38,930 bases of DNA from an uncultured Oscillospiraceae bacterium (GTDB lineage: Bacteria > Bacillota > Clostridia > Oscillospirales > Oscillospiraceae). This document shows, in pieces, positions 30,325 to 38,892 of this stretch. The notes under the pieces are model-generated. The model saw only the letters and a program-made list of their open reading frames with translations, did no database searches and was not told the origin of the DNA. The stretch covers positions 1 to 38,930 of the forward strand of contig CANROZ010000003.1 of NCBI GenBank assembly GCA_947632365.1. Reading direction: 5' to 3'. A program made the translations under genes and the position numbers. How positions within the stretch are numbered: position 1 is the stretch's first letter; each line of letters starts with the position of its first letter.

Positions 30325-32931
30325 ATGAAAAAGACCCTGCGCAGAGACGAAAATGTCATCGATACGTTGATCATGATCGTCGTGATCGCCGTGCTGTTCC
30401 TGACGGCCTATGTGATGATCAGCCGCACCATCCGCACCCGGTCCCTGAGCCGGATGGAGGAGGGCGTGAATACCGTCATGGAGGAGATCACCTCCAAGCT
30501 GGCCCGGGACAGCGACATCCTCAACGCCACGGCGGAGATCATCGAGAACACCAGCTTCGACGAGGACGCGGACCGTCTGGACGTGAGCGCGCTGCTGGAC
30601 ACCATGAAGAGCGTGGCGCCCCTGTTCGAGACCATGAACCTGCGGGTGCTGCTGTCGGACGAGCGGGTGGTGACGGCGGACGGGCGGATCACCGACGTGT
30701 CCAATGTGGACAACATCTCCTTCGCGGAGGAGGCGCCCCTGGGGGAGCACGTGTCCAATCGTGTGGAGACAGACAGCGGCGATCTGCTGCGCCATTTCGT
30801 GCCCATCCAGCAGGACGGCCGGACCGTGGCCATGCTGTACGGCGTCACCAGGCTGGCCGATCTGCCCGAGGCGATGAACATCGACAACATCTACAACGGC
30901 ACCGCCAGCGTCTATGTCATCGACACCAGAAATGGCGACTTCATCCTGGACACCTGGCACGACAAGCTGGGCAACATAGGCGAGTTTGCCACGGCCAAGG
31001 ACCCAGACCGGGAGACCAAGGGCGAGCAGAACTGGGACGAGTACGTAGCGGACATCATGGCCCTGAACACCGGGTATGTGGTGTTCCGCACGGACAGCAC
31101 CGACGGCTGGGAGTACATGTACTACGGCCCTGCCGGCGTCAACCAGTGGGCCATTGCCGTGTCCGTGCCGGAGCGGGAGGCCTTTGCCAGCGCCTTCACC
31201 GTGCAGCGGATCGGCCTGGCGATCGGCGTGGTGATGGCGCTGTCGGTGGCCGTGTATTATTCCATCATCCATCGACGGGCCCGGCAGGCCACGGCCGACG
31301 CGGTGGAGCGGGCGGTGCTGGAGGAGAAGCTGAAAAAGGCCGAGGCCGCCGAGCGGGCCAAGACCACCTTCCTCAGCAACATGAGCCACGATATCCGCAC
31401 GCCGATGAACGCCATCATCGGCTTCACCACCCTGGCCCAGACCAATCTGGACAACAAGGCCCGGGTGCAGGAGTACCTGGCCAAGATCCTGTCCTCCGGC
31501 AACCATCTGCTGAGTTTGATCAACGATATCCTGGACATGAGCCGCATCGAGTCGGGCAAGCTGAACATCGAGGAGAAGCCCTGCTCCATCTCCGATATCT
31601 TCCGGGATATGCGCAACATCATCCAGACCCAGATGCAGACCAAGCAGCTGAATTTCTTCATGGATACTATGGATGTGACCGACGAGGACATCTACTGCGA
31701 CAAGCTGCACGTGAATCAGGTGCTGCTGAACCTTCTGTCCAACGCCATCAAATTCACCCCCGCCGGGGGCTCCGTGTCCATGATGGTCTCCCAGAAGCCG
31801 GGGGCGCCCAGCGGCTACGGCTCCTACGAGATACGGGTGAAGGACACGGGCATCGGCATGAGCCCGGAGTTCGCCGAGCACATCTTCGAGCCCTTTGAGC
31901 GGGAGCGCAATTCCACGGTCAGCGGCATCCAGGGCACCGGCCTGGGCATGGCCATCACCAAGAGCATCGTGTCCGCCATGGGCGGCACCATCGAGGTGCA
32001 GACCGAGAAGAACAAGGGCACGGAGTTCATCATCCGGCTGCAGTTCCGTCTCCAGTCCGAGAGCAAGCAGGTGGAGCGGATCAAGGAGCTGACCGGGGTG
32101 CGGGGCCTGGTGGTGGACGACAGTTTTGCCACCTGCGACAGCGTCGCCAAGATGCTCACCCAGATCGGCATGCGGGCCGAGTGGACCATGCACGGCCAAG
32201 AGGCGGTGCTCCGGGCCCGACAGGCCGTGGAGATGGGGGACGAGTTTTACGCCTACATCGTGGACTGGGCCCTGCCCGATCTGAACGGCCTGGAGGTGGC
32301 CCGGCAGATACGGGCCATCGTGGGGGAGAACGTGCCCATCATCATCCTCACCGCCTACGACTGGAGCGGGATCGAGGAGGAGGCCCGGCAGGCGGGCGTC
32401 ACCGCCTTCTGCAACAAGCCCATCTTCATCTCCGAGCTGCGGGACGTGCTGGTCTCGGCGCTGAACAGCACGGAGACGGCCGTTCCCGTGCAGGTGCTGC
32501 CCGACCCGGTGGAGGAGTTGAAGAACAAGCGCATCCTGCTGGTGGAGGACAACGAGCTGAACCGGGAGATCGCCCAGGAGATACTGCTGGAGAGCGGCTT
32601 CGCCGTGGAGACGGCGGAGGACGGCACCGTGGCCGTGGACAAGGTGAGCCATTCCCAGCCCGGGTACTATTCCCTCGTCCTCATGGATATCCAGATGCCC
32701 GTGATGAACGGCTACGAGGCCACCAAGGCCATCCGGGCCCTGCCCGACCCGGCGTTGGCATCCATACCCATCGTGGCCATGACCGCCAACGCCTTCGACG
32801 AGGACCGGAGGCTGGCCCTGGAGTGCGGCATGAACGACCATGTGGCCAAGCCCATCAACGTGAATACCCTCATCCAGGTGCTGGTGTCCCAGCTGGACGG
32901 GGAAAAGGGCGAGAGAGAAAAGACAGAATAA
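30325..32931 (+). CDS. Hybrid histidine kinase, Cache-type sensor, two receiver domains
   Basis: An 868-residue kinase similar in build to that at 24665. Helices at about 11-32 and 293-315 enclose an external sensor of the Cache type (SVYVIDTRNGDFILDTWHD). Then come a coiled coil (VERAVLEEKLKKAEAAERAK), HisKA with His355 (SNMSHDIRTPMNAIIGF), HATPase (NLLSNAIKFTPAGG, KDTGIGMSPEF, GTGLGMAITKSIV), receiver 1 with Asp647 (YIVDWALPDLNG) and receiver 2 with Asp788 (VLMDIQMPVMNG). It starts 24 bases after the Hpt stop, so kinase, Hpt and c-di-GMP protein form one transcription unit, closed by a strong terminator. Confidence 0.93.
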   Translation: MKKTLRRDENVIDTLIMIVVIAVLFLTAYVMISRTIRTRSLSRMEEGVNTVMEEITSKLARDSDILNATAEIIENTSFDEDADRLDVSALLDTMKSVAPLFETMNLRVLLSDERVVTADGRITDVSNVDNISFAEEAPLGEHVSNRVETDSGDLLRHFVPIQQDGRTVAMLYGVTRLADLPEAMNIDNIYNGTASVYVIDTRNGDFILDTWHDKLGNIGEFATAKDPDRETKGEQNWDEYVADIMALNTGYVVFRTDSTDGWEYMYYGPAGVNQWAIAVSVPEREAFASAFTVQRIGLAIGVVMALSVAVYYSIIHRRARQATADAVERAVLEEKLKKAEAAERAKTTFLSNMSHDIRTPMNAIIGFTTLAQTNLDNKARVQEYLAKILSSGNHLLSLINDILDMSRIESGKLNIEEKPCSISDIFRDMRNIIQTQMQTKQLNFFMDTMDVTDEDIYCDKLHVNQVLLNLLSNAIKFTPAGGSVSMMVSQKPGAPSGYGSYEIRVKDTGIGMSPEFAEHIFEPFERERNSTVSGIQGTGLGMAITKSIVSAMGGTIEVQTEKNKGTEFIIRLQFRLQSESKQVERIKELTGVRGLVVDDSFATCDSVAKMLTQIGMRAEWTMHGQEAVLRARQAVEMGDEFYAYIVDWALPDLNGLEVARQIRAIVGENVPIIILTAYDWSGIEEEARQAGVTAFCNKPIFISELRDVLVSALNSTETAVPVQVLPDPVEELKNKRILLVEDNELNREIAQEILLESGFAVETAEDGTVAVDKVSHSQPGYYSLVLMDIQMPVMNGYEATKAIRALPDPALASIPIVAMTANAFDEDRRLALECGMNDHVAKPINVNTLIQVLVSQLDGEKGEREKTE

Positions 32932-32947
32932 AAACAGAACATACAGC

Positions 32948-32983
32948 AAGAGCGCGCTGCACCGCAGCGCGCTCTTATTTTTT
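32948..32983 (+). terminator. Strong terminator of the phosphorelay operon
   Basis: A perfect 13-bp stem (32948-32960 with 32964-32976, AAGAGCGCGCTGC) with a three-base loop, followed by ATTTTTT. It ends just before the convergent biotin ligase stop. Confidence 0.93.
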
Positions 32984-32988
32984 AGCCG

Positions 32989-33768
32989 TCATTCCCCGTC
33001 CAGGGGACGGACGGACACGTCGCCGGAGAACAGGGCCTGCTTCGCGCCGTCAGGAAACCGCACCAGCAGCCGACAGCGCTCGTCGGTGCCAAGCACCAGG
33101 GCCCGGCGGACAAAATCCCCCTGGAAAACGTCCACCTGCCGCCCGGTGAGAAAGCTCCTGGCCCGGTATTCGTCGGCAAAGGACAGGTCCGGCAGCCGCC
33201 CGCATATTTCATACAGCTGCCGCAGCACGGCCGCCGCCAGCGGGGCCCGCCGATCTTCCCCGTCCGCCGGAAATACCGCCCCGGCGATGTCGGTGATGTC
33301 GGGGGGAAAGCCGTCCGCAGGTGGGGAAACGTTGACGCCGATGCCCACCACCACATAGTCCAGGCAGGGCCCGGCCTCCGTCAGGATGCCGCAGACCTTC
33401 CGGCCATTGATGTACACATCGTTGACCCATTTGATCCGGGCCCGGTCCGCGCCCAGCTCCTCCAGAGCCCGACACACCGCCACCGCCGCCGCGGGGGTGA
33501 GGAGAGACACGTCCTCCGGGGCCAGCTCTGGCCGGAGCAGCACGCTCATATAAAGGCCCGTGCCGCCGGGGGAGAAGAAGCTGCGGCCCAGACGGCCCCG
33601 GCCCTGGGTCTGCTCCAGGGCGATGAGCGCGTGCCAGGCGGGGAGAGCGTCGGCCCGTTCCTTCAGGTCGCGGTTGGTGGAGGGGCAGACGGGCACCGTC
33701 TCCAGGGAGATGGACGCCGCCTGGGGACCCAGGGCCTCCCGGACGGCGTCGGCGAAGGATTCAGCCAT
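32989..33768 (-). CDS. birA: Biotin--[acetyl-CoA-carboxylase/carrier] ligase, no HTH domain
   Basis: A 259-residue biotin protein ligase. Visible motifs are PSTNRDLKERA, ALEQTQGRGRLGRSFFSPGGTGLYMSVLL (the GRGRxGR biotinyl-AMP loop), IKWVNDVYINGRKVCGILTE (KWPND-like, catalytic lysine) and VGIGVNVSPP, followed by the small C-terminal beta-barrel. The N-terminal winged helix of repressor-type BirA is missing, so it is a ligase only. It overlaps the hydrogenase-like gene by 8 bases, and is divergent from the biotin-dependent decarboxylase operon whose carrier protein (Lys97) is the obvious target. Confidence 0.92.
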   Translation of the reverse strand: MAESFADAVREALGPQAASISLETVPVCPSTNRDLKERADALPAWHALIALEQTQGRGRLGRSFFSPGGTGLYMSVLLRPELAPEDVSLLTPAAAVAVCRALEELGADRARIKWVNDVYINGRKVCGILTEAGPCLDYVVVGIGVNVSPPADGFPPDITDIAGAVFPADGEDRRAPLAAAVLRQLYEICGRLPDLSFADEYRARSFLTGRQVDVFQGDFVRRALVLGTDERCRLLVRFPDGAKQALFSGDVSVRPLDGE

Positions 33769-35218
33769 GGGCCCTGTGCATGGGCACGGCGTCCGCGCCC
33801 ATGGTCTTCAGGTTCTCCAGCACGCCCCGCTTGTCCGCCTGAGCCAGCATGTCGTCCCGGAATTTTTTGCCCTCGGCCACGGTCATGTTCTTGCTGGGAC
33901 CGCCCACACAGCCGCCCTCGCAGACCATGCCCTCGACAAAATCCGCCGGGAGCTTTCCCGCCTTCATGAGCAGCAGGGCTTTCTTGCACTCCGCGGCGCC
34001 GTTGCACTTCATCACCTCGGGCTTTATATCCAGGCCCCGCTCCTCGAAGCAGCGGACCACCGCCGCGGCCACGCCGCCGCCGTTGCCGAAGCGCTTGCCG
34101 TAGATGCTGCTCTGCTGCTTGTCGATGGGCTCCGGCTCCAGCTCGATGTCCTTGCCGTACATCAGCGAGCGGATCTCCCCGTAGGTGAGCACATAGTCCG
34201 CGTTGCCCTCGATGCCGTGGATGTTGATCTCGCTCTTTTTGGCGATGCAGGGGCCCACGAACACCGTCACCGTGTAGGGGTCCAGCTGCTTCAAGTAGCG
34301 GCTCACCGCGCACATGGGGCTGACGGTGGTGGACATGTGCTCGGCCAGCTCCGGATAGTGGAGGTTTATCATATTCACGAAGGCAGGGCAGCAGGAGGTG
34401 GTCATCTTTTTGCCGTCTTTGTAGGCCTCGGCCCACTCCTCGGCCTCGGCGGCGGCGGTCATGTCGCCCCCCAGGCCCACCTCGATCATGTCGGCGAAGC
34501 CCGCCTTTTTCAGGGCGGTGCGCCAGCTGGACATGGTGATGCCCGGGCCGAACTGACCCTCGGTGGCCGGGGCCAGCATGGCCACCACCTTCTTGCCCGC
34601 CTTGATCTCGTTGATGACGTTCACCACGGAGGCCCGGGTGCCGATGGCACCGAAGGGGCAGTTGTGGATGCAGATGCCGCAGCGGATGCACTTGTCCTCG
34701 TCGATCCGGCAGATGCCGTACTCGTCGTAGGTGATGGCGTCCACGGGGCAGACCTTCTTGCAGGGCCGCTCCAGGTGGGCGATAGCGTTGTAGGGGCAGG
34801 CGGCGGCGCACTTGCCGCACTCCCGGCACTTGTTGGGGTCTATGTAGGAGCGGTTGGGGCCCATGGAGATGGCGTCGAACTGACAGGAGTTCTGGCAGGC
34901 CTTGCCCACGCACTTGCGGCAGTTGTCCGTGACGATGTAGGAGGCGATAGGGCACTCCTCGCAGGCCGCGTTGATGACCTGGACCATGTTGTTGGACCGC
35001 TGGTCCGTGGGGCTGAGCCCCTCCGCCAGGCGGACCCGCTGGCGGATGATCTCCCGCTCCTTATAGATGCAGCAGCGGAACTGGGCCTGGGGGCCGGGGA
35101 TGAGGCGATAGGGTATCTGATCCCGCTCCTGGTCCAGCCTGCCCAGCCAGGCCAGGCGGCATACCTCCCGCATGACCTCGTGTTTTACCTGTGCGATGGC
35201 CTCGTCGTTGGTGACCAT
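33761..35218 (-). CDS. [FeFe]-hydrogenase-like iron-sulfur protein (possibly group B)
   Basis: A 485-residue protein. The N-terminal half holds many cysteines, including ferredoxin repeats CRECGKCAAACP..., CKKVCPVDAI and CIRCGICIHNCPFGAI, for several [4Fe-4S] clusters. The C-terminal half is the hydrogenase H-cluster domain: TTSCCPAF (motif L1, usually ending W), GPCIAKKSE (L2, usually MPC) and EGMVCEGGCVGGP (L3). All four H-cluster cysteines appear present, while the Met-to-Gly and Trp-to-Phe changes fit, from memory, group B instead of the prototypical group A. Start is ATG 35218 (AAGGAGG upstream), not the ATG eight codons earlier. Hydrogen production, uptake or sensing cannot be told apart. 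Confidence 0.85.
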   Translation of the reverse strand: MVTNDEAIAQVKHEVMREVCRLAWLGRLDQERDQIPYRLIPGPQAQFRCCIYKEREIIRQRVRLAEGLSPTDQRSNNMVQVINAACEECPIASYIVTDNCRKCVGKACQNSCQFDAISMGPNRSYIDPNKCRECGKCAAACPYNAIAHLERPCKKVCPVDAITYDEYGICRIDEDKCIRCGICIHNCPFGAIGTRASVVNVINEIKAGKKVVAMLAPATEGQFGPGITMSSWRTALKKAGFADMIEVGLGGDMTAAAEAEEWAEAYKDGKKMTTSCCPAFVNMINLHYPELAEHMSTTVSPMCAVSRYLKQLDPYTVTVFVGPCIAKKSEINIHGIEGNADYVLTYGEIRSLMYGKDIELEPEPIDKQQSSIYGKRFGNGGGVAAAVVRCFEERGLDIKPEVMKCNGAAECKKALLLMKAGKLPADFVEGMVCEGGCVGGPSKNMTVAEGKKFRDDMLAQADKRGVLENLKTMGADAVPMHRAHG

Positions 35219-35266
35219 ATCCTGTCCTCCTTGGGAACGCATTTTTCAATATTTTTCAATAAGCGT

Positions 35267-35295
35267 ATTATAACTGCGATCGGCCCAAAATGCAA
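35267..35295 (-). promoter_or_regulatory. Promoter of the hydrogenase-like/birA operon
   Basis: On the minus strand a perfect TATAAT (35267-35272) lies 17 bases after TTGCAT (35290-35295). Between it and the gene is a tandem TATTGAAAAA repeat (about 35241-35262), AT-rich, which may be a regulator site. Confidence 0.7.
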
Positions 35296-35343
35296 TCCGT
35301 TCCTTCGCCGGAAAAGTTCCTGTCCGGCCGGAGCAAAAACCTC

Positions 35344-35372
35344 TGGAAAAACGCGGGGAAATGGCGTAGAAT
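35344..35372 (+). promoter_or_regulatory. Promoter of the decarboxylase operon
   Basis: TGGAAA (35344-35349), 17-base spacer, TAGAAT (35367-35372), about 50 bases before the ATG at 35424. It is divergent from the hydrogenase promoter about 70 bases away, so shared control is possible. Confidence 0.55.
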
Positions 35373-35423
35373 AGACCCATCACTTCCCGCGGCGTCTGCC
35401 GCGACAGACAGGAGGCTGACAGT

Positions 35424-36803
35424 ATGCAGAAAGTCCAATTCGTAGAGACCGTGCTGCGGGACGCCAACCAGTCGCTGATGGCGACCCGGCTGCCCTACGA
35501 CAAGTTCGAGCCCATCCTGGAGACCATGGACAAGGCGGGCTACTATGCCGTGGAGTGCTGGGGCGGCGCCACCTTCGACGTGTGCCTGCGGTACCTGAAC
35601 GAGGACCCCTGGGAGCGGCTGCGGAAGATACGGGCCAAGATGCCCAACACCAAGCTGCAAATGCTGCTCCGGGGCCAGAACATCCTGGGCTACAAGCACT
35701 ATCCCGACGACGTGGTGCGCAAGTTCGTGCAGCACGCGGTGAAAAACGGCATCGATATCATCCGCATCTTCGACGCCCTCAACGACCCGGACAACCTGAA
35801 GGTGGCCATCGAGGAGACGGTCAAGTGCGGGGCGGTGGCCTCCGGGGCCATCAGCTACACCACCTCCCCTGTGCATACCCTGGAAAATTACGTGAAGCTG
35901 GTCAAAGAGCTGAAGGCCATGGGCTGCTCCACCATCTGCATCAAGGACATGGCGGGCATCATGGGGCCCAAGGAGGCCTACGATCTGGTGAGCGCCATCA
36001 AGGACGCGGTGGACCTCCCGGTGGACGTGCACACCCACTGCACCACGGGCCTGGCCTTCATGACGCTTTTGAAATCCGTGGAAGCCGGGGCGGATATCAT
36101 CGACACCGCCACGCCGCCCTTCTCCGGCGGCACCAGCCAGGCCTCCACCGACACCCTGGCCTACGCCCTGCGGCAGCTGGGCTATGCGGTGGACCTGGAC
36201 GACGCCGTGCTCAAGGCGGTGGCGGACTACTTCAAACCCGTCCGGGACGGCTTCATCGCCGACGGCACTCTCATGCCCAAATCCATGGCCACGGATACCC
36301 AGTGCCTGACCTACCAGGTGCCCGGGGGGATGCTGTCCAACCTCCTCAGCCAGCTGAAGACCATGAACGCCCTGGACCGCCTAGACGAGGCGCTGGCGGA
36401 GACGCCCCGGGTGCGCAAGGACCTGGGCTATCCGCCCCTGGTGACCCCCACCAGCCAGATGGTGGGCGTGCAGGCGGTGACGAACGTGCTCCAGGGGGAG
36501 CGGTACAAGAAGGTCTCCAACGAGGTGAAGGCCTATTGCCGCGGCGAATACGGCCACACCCCCGCCCCCATCGACCCGGCGGTGCAGAAGCTGATACTGG
36601 GAGATGAAAAGCCCCTCGAGGGCCGCTACGCCGATACCCTGGCGCCCGCCTTTGAAAAGACCAAGGCGGAGCTGGGGGACAAGGCCCGCTCCGACGAGGA
36701 CGTGCTCAGCTACATCGCCTTCCCCCAGCTGGCGGAGACGTTCTTCGCCGACCGTCAGGCGGCGGAGGAGAAGGTGGTCAAATACACCTTCGAGGAAATG
36801 TGA
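35424..36803 (+). CDS. oadA: Oxaloacetate decarboxylase alpha subunit / carboxyltransferase
   Basis: A 459-residue carboxyltransferase (TIM barrel of the HMGL-like/PYC-OADA family) that moves CO2 between oxaloacetate (or a related keto acid) and carrier-bound biotin. Motifs: ETVLRDANQSLMATR, VECWGGATFDVCLRYLNEDPW, LLRGQNILGY, the metal and carbamyl-lysine region CIKDMAG (Lys174) and VDVHTHCTTG (His203, His205). The biotin domain usually fused in enterobacterial OadA is absent and is encoded separately downstream. The first motif reads DANQS where most homologues have DAHQS. A good AGGAGG precedes the start. Confidence 0.93.
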   Translation: MQKVQFVETVLRDANQSLMATRLPYDKFEPILETMDKAGYYAVECWGGATFDVCLRYLNEDPWERLRKIRAKMPNTKLQMLLRGQNILGYKHYPDDVVRKFVQHAVKNGIDIIRIFDALNDPDNLKVAIEETVKCGAVASGAISYTTSPVHTLENYVKLVKELKAMGCSTICIKDMAGIMGPKEAYDLVSAIKDAVDLPVDVHTHCTTGLAFMTLLKSVEAGADIIDTATPPFSGGTSQASTDTLAYALRQLGYAVDLDDAVLKAVADYFKPVRDGFIADGTLMPKSMATDTQCLTYQVPGGMLSNLLSQLKTMNALDRLDEALAETPRVRKDLGYPPLVTPTSQMVGVQAVTNVLQGERYKKVSNEVKAYCRGEYGHTPAPIDPAVQKLILGDEKPLEGRYADTLAPAFEKTKAELGDKARSDEDVLSYIAFPQLAETFFADRQAAEEKVVKYTFEEM

Positions 36804-36816
36804 GGAGGCGCGTCGG

Positions 36817-37170
36817 ATGAGGAGCATATCCATGTTGGAGCACCCCGGCGTGGGCACGGGGGCCCTGATCGCCGTCATGGGCTATGCGGTGGTGTTTTTC
36901 GGCATCGTGCTGCTTTTGGTGGTGGTGACGGTCCTGGGGAAGGTCATGCTGAGCCGGAAGAAGGAGCAGACGCCCGCTCCGGCCCCCGCCCCTGCGGCCG
37001 CGCCGGGACCGGAGGCAAAGCCTGTGGCCAAGGGCACGGCGGGGGAGCTGAAACTCTATGACACCGACCCCCGGGACGCGGCGCTCATCATGGCCATCAC
37101 GGCCCATAAGCTGGGAAAGCCCATCAATGAACTGCGGTTCCGCTCGATAAGGGAGGTCAAGGAGAAATGA
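36817..37170 (+). CDS. Decarboxylase gamma subunit (OadG/MmdD type)
   Basis: A 117-residue protein with one membrane helix (about 20-42: AVMGYAVVFFGIVLLLVVVTV), an Ala/Pro-rich linker (about 50-67) and a conserved C-terminal segment DTDPRDAALIMAITAHKLG. This is the build of the gamma subunit that anchors and assembles sodium-pumping decarboxylases. Start ATG follows GAGGAGG; the longer open frame from 36604 is a shadow inside oadA. Its stop overlaps the start of the biotin carrier gene by 4 bases. Confidence 0.88.
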   Translation: MRSISMLEHPGVGTGALIAVMGYAVVFFGIVLLLVVVTVLGKVMLSRKKEQTPAPAPAPAAAPGPEAKPVAKGTAGELKLYDTDPRDAALIMAITAHKLGKPINELRFRSIREVKEK

Positions 37171-37562
37171 AATATAAAGTCACATTGAACGGCAGGACCT
37201 ACGAGGTGGAGGTGGACGAGGACAAGGCCATGCTGGTGGACGAGTATGAGGCATACGCCCCGGCGCCCGCGGAGGCCCCCGCCCCTGTGGCGGCGGCCCC
37301 GGCAGAGGCGCCCGCCCCTGCGGCCGCCCCGGCCCAGACGGTGGCGGCGGGGGAGAAGGTCCTGTCCCCCATGCCCGGCAACATCCTGAAGATACTGGTC
37401 AGCCAGGGCCAGCAGGTCCAGGAGGGCCAGGTGCTCATGGTCCTGGAGGCCATGAAGATGGAAAATGAGATCGTCGCCCCCAAGGCGGGCGCCGTGGCCC
37501 AGATACTGGTGAGCAAGGGCGCCGTGGTGGAGACCGGGGCGGTCCTGGCCGTGATCGGGTAA
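37167..37562 (+). CDS. Biotin carboxyl carrier protein of the decarboxylase
   Basis: A 131-residue protein. A short N-terminal strand segment (KYKVTLNGRTYEVEVDED) leads through a long Ala/Pro/Glu linker (about 30-60) to a biotinyl domain. Lys97 in LEAMKMENEI is the biotinylation site, and the flanking VLSPMPGNILKILV and GQQVQEGQVL are typical. The flexible linker lets biotin swing between the carboxyltransferase and the membrane beta subunit. It overlaps the gamma gene and is followed 12 bases later by the beta gene. Confidence 0.95.
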   Translation: MKYKVTLNGRTYEVEVDEDKAMLVDEYEAYAPAPAEAPAPVAAAPAEAPAPAAAPAQTVAAGEKVLSPMPGNILKILVSQGQQVQEGQVLMVLEAMKMENEIVAPKAGAVAQILVSKGAVVETGAVLAVIG

Positions 37563-37574
37563 GGAGGGGCTGGT

Positions 37575-38801
37575 ATGAACATACTGGATACCCTGGGCAA
37601 GCTGGCCTCCGAGTCCGGCTTCGCGGGGTTTCTGGCGGCGGGCGGCTGGAAGAACCTCATCATGATCGCCATCGCCTGTGTGCTCCTGTACCTGGGCATC
37701 GGCAAAAAATTCGAGCCGCTGTTGCTGGTGGGCATCGCCTTCGGGTGCCTGTTGACCAACCTGCCCGGGGCGGGGATGTACCACCTGGACATGTGGGACG
37801 CCTATGTGGCCGGGACTCCCTACACCACCGCGGCGGGGGAGGTCATCGAGCACATCACCTTCACCAACATCATCCACGAGGGCGGGCTTTTGGATATCTT
37901 CTATATCGGCGTGAAGGCGGGGGTGTATCCCTCCCTCATCTTCCTGGGGGTGGGGGCCATGACGGACTTCGGACCGCTGCTGGCCTACCCCAAGAGCCTG
38001 CTGCTGGGCGCGGCGGCCCAGCTGGGTGTGTTCGTGGCCTTCTTCGGGGCCATCCTGCTGGGCTTCACAGGCCCGGAGGCCGCCTCCATCGGCATCATCG
38101 GCGGGGCGGACGGCCCCACGGCCCTCTTCCTGACCACCATGCTGGCGCCCCATCTGCTGGGGCCCATCGCCATCGCGGCCTATTCCTATATGGCGCTGAT
38201 ACCCCTGATACAGCCGCCCATCATGAAGCTGATGACCACCCCGGCCATGCGGCAGGTGAAGATGGAGCAGCGGCGGGAGGTGTCCAAGACCGAGAAGATC
38301 ATCTTCCCCATCGTGGTGGCGGCCTTCGTGATACTGCTGCTGCCCTCCACCGCGCCGCTGATCGGCTGCCTGATGTTCGGCAACCTGCTGCGGGAGTGCG
38401 GCGTCACCGATCGGCTCAGCGACACCGCCCAGAACGCCCTGATGAACATCGTGACCATCTTCCTGGCCACCTCCGTGGGCGCCACCATGGTGGCGGAGCG
38501 GTTTTTGAGCCTGAACACCATCAAGATCGTGGTGCTGGGGCTGGTGGCCTTCACCATCTCCACCGTGGGCGGTCTGCTGGGCGGCCGGGTGATGTACCGA
38601 CTCAGCGGCGGCAAGATCAATCCGCTGATCGGCTCGGCGGGGGTCTCCGCGGTGCCCATGGCGGCCCGGGTGAGCCAGGACGTGGGCCGGAAATACAACA
38701 AGACCAACTACCTTCTCATGCACGCCATGGGTCCCAACGTGGCGGGCGTGATCGGCTCCGCCATCGCGGCGGGCTTCCTGCTGAGCGTGTTCGGCGGCTG
38801 A
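37575..38801 (+). CDS. oadB: Sodium-translocating decarboxylase beta subunit
   Basis: A 408-residue membrane protein with roughly nine to eleven helices, the subunit that couples decarboxylation of carboxybiotin to Na+ export. Conserved parts are GIAFGCLLTNLPG, GVGAMTDFGPLLAYP, the conserved GIIGGADGPTALFLTT with the ion-binding Asp, and near the end GVSAVPMAARVSQDVGRKYNKTNYLLMHAMGPNVAGVIGSAIAAG. AAGGAGG-like RBS before ATG. It completes an alpha-gamma-carrier-beta operon; oxaloacetate, methylmalonyl-CoA or glutaconyl-CoA specificity depends on the alpha subunit, which looks OadA-like. Confidence 0.95.
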   Translation: MNILDTLGKLASESGFAGFLAAGGWKNLIMIAIACVLLYLGIGKKFEPLLLVGIAFGCLLTNLPGAGMYHLDMWDAYVAGTPYTTAAGEVIEHITFTNIIHEGGLLDIFYIGVKAGVYPSLIFLGVGAMTDFGPLLAYPKSLLLGAAAQLGVFVAFFGAILLGFTGPEAASIGIIGGADGPTALFLTTMLAPHLLGPIAIAAYSYMALIPLIQPPIMKLMTTPAMRQVKMEQRREVSKTEKIIFPIVVAAFVILLLPSTAPLIGCLMFGNLLRECGVTDRLSDTAQNALMNIVTIFLATSVGATMVAERFLSLNTIKIVVLGLVAFTISTVGGLLGGRVMYRLSGGKINPLIGSAGVSAVPMAARVSQDVGRKYNKTNYLLMHAMGPNVAGVIGSAIAAGFLLSVFGG

Positions 38802-38822
38802 AGGGCCGGGCGCATGCTCATA

Positions 38823-38892
38823 CCCGCCGGACGCATCCGCGTCCGGCGGGCGCTTTGCTAGTAGCAAAGGCAACCACTAGCTATGCTAGTGG
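38823..38892. repeat. Three consecutive perfect hairpins after the decarboxylase operon
   Basis: Stem 1: 12 bp (38823-38834 with 38839-38850, CCCGCCGGACGC). Stem 2: 7 bp (CTTTGCT 38852-38858, AGCAAAG 38862-38868). Stem 3: 8 bp (CCACTAGC 38874-38881, GCTAGTGG 38885-38892). The first probably ends the operon transcript although it has no long T run. The others may belong to a dispersed palindromic repeat or a small RNA. Nothing protein-coding is visible from 38802 to the end. Confidence 0.7.

Noticed and set aside
29866-32949. Open frame of 1027 codons on the minus strand
   Set aside because: It is the antisense shadow of the Hpt and third hybrid kinase genes, rich in His/Gly/Val repeats, without domain or ribosome site. 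The same applies to the long antisense frames at 17684-20008, 25493-27685, 27730-29826 and 37056-38873.
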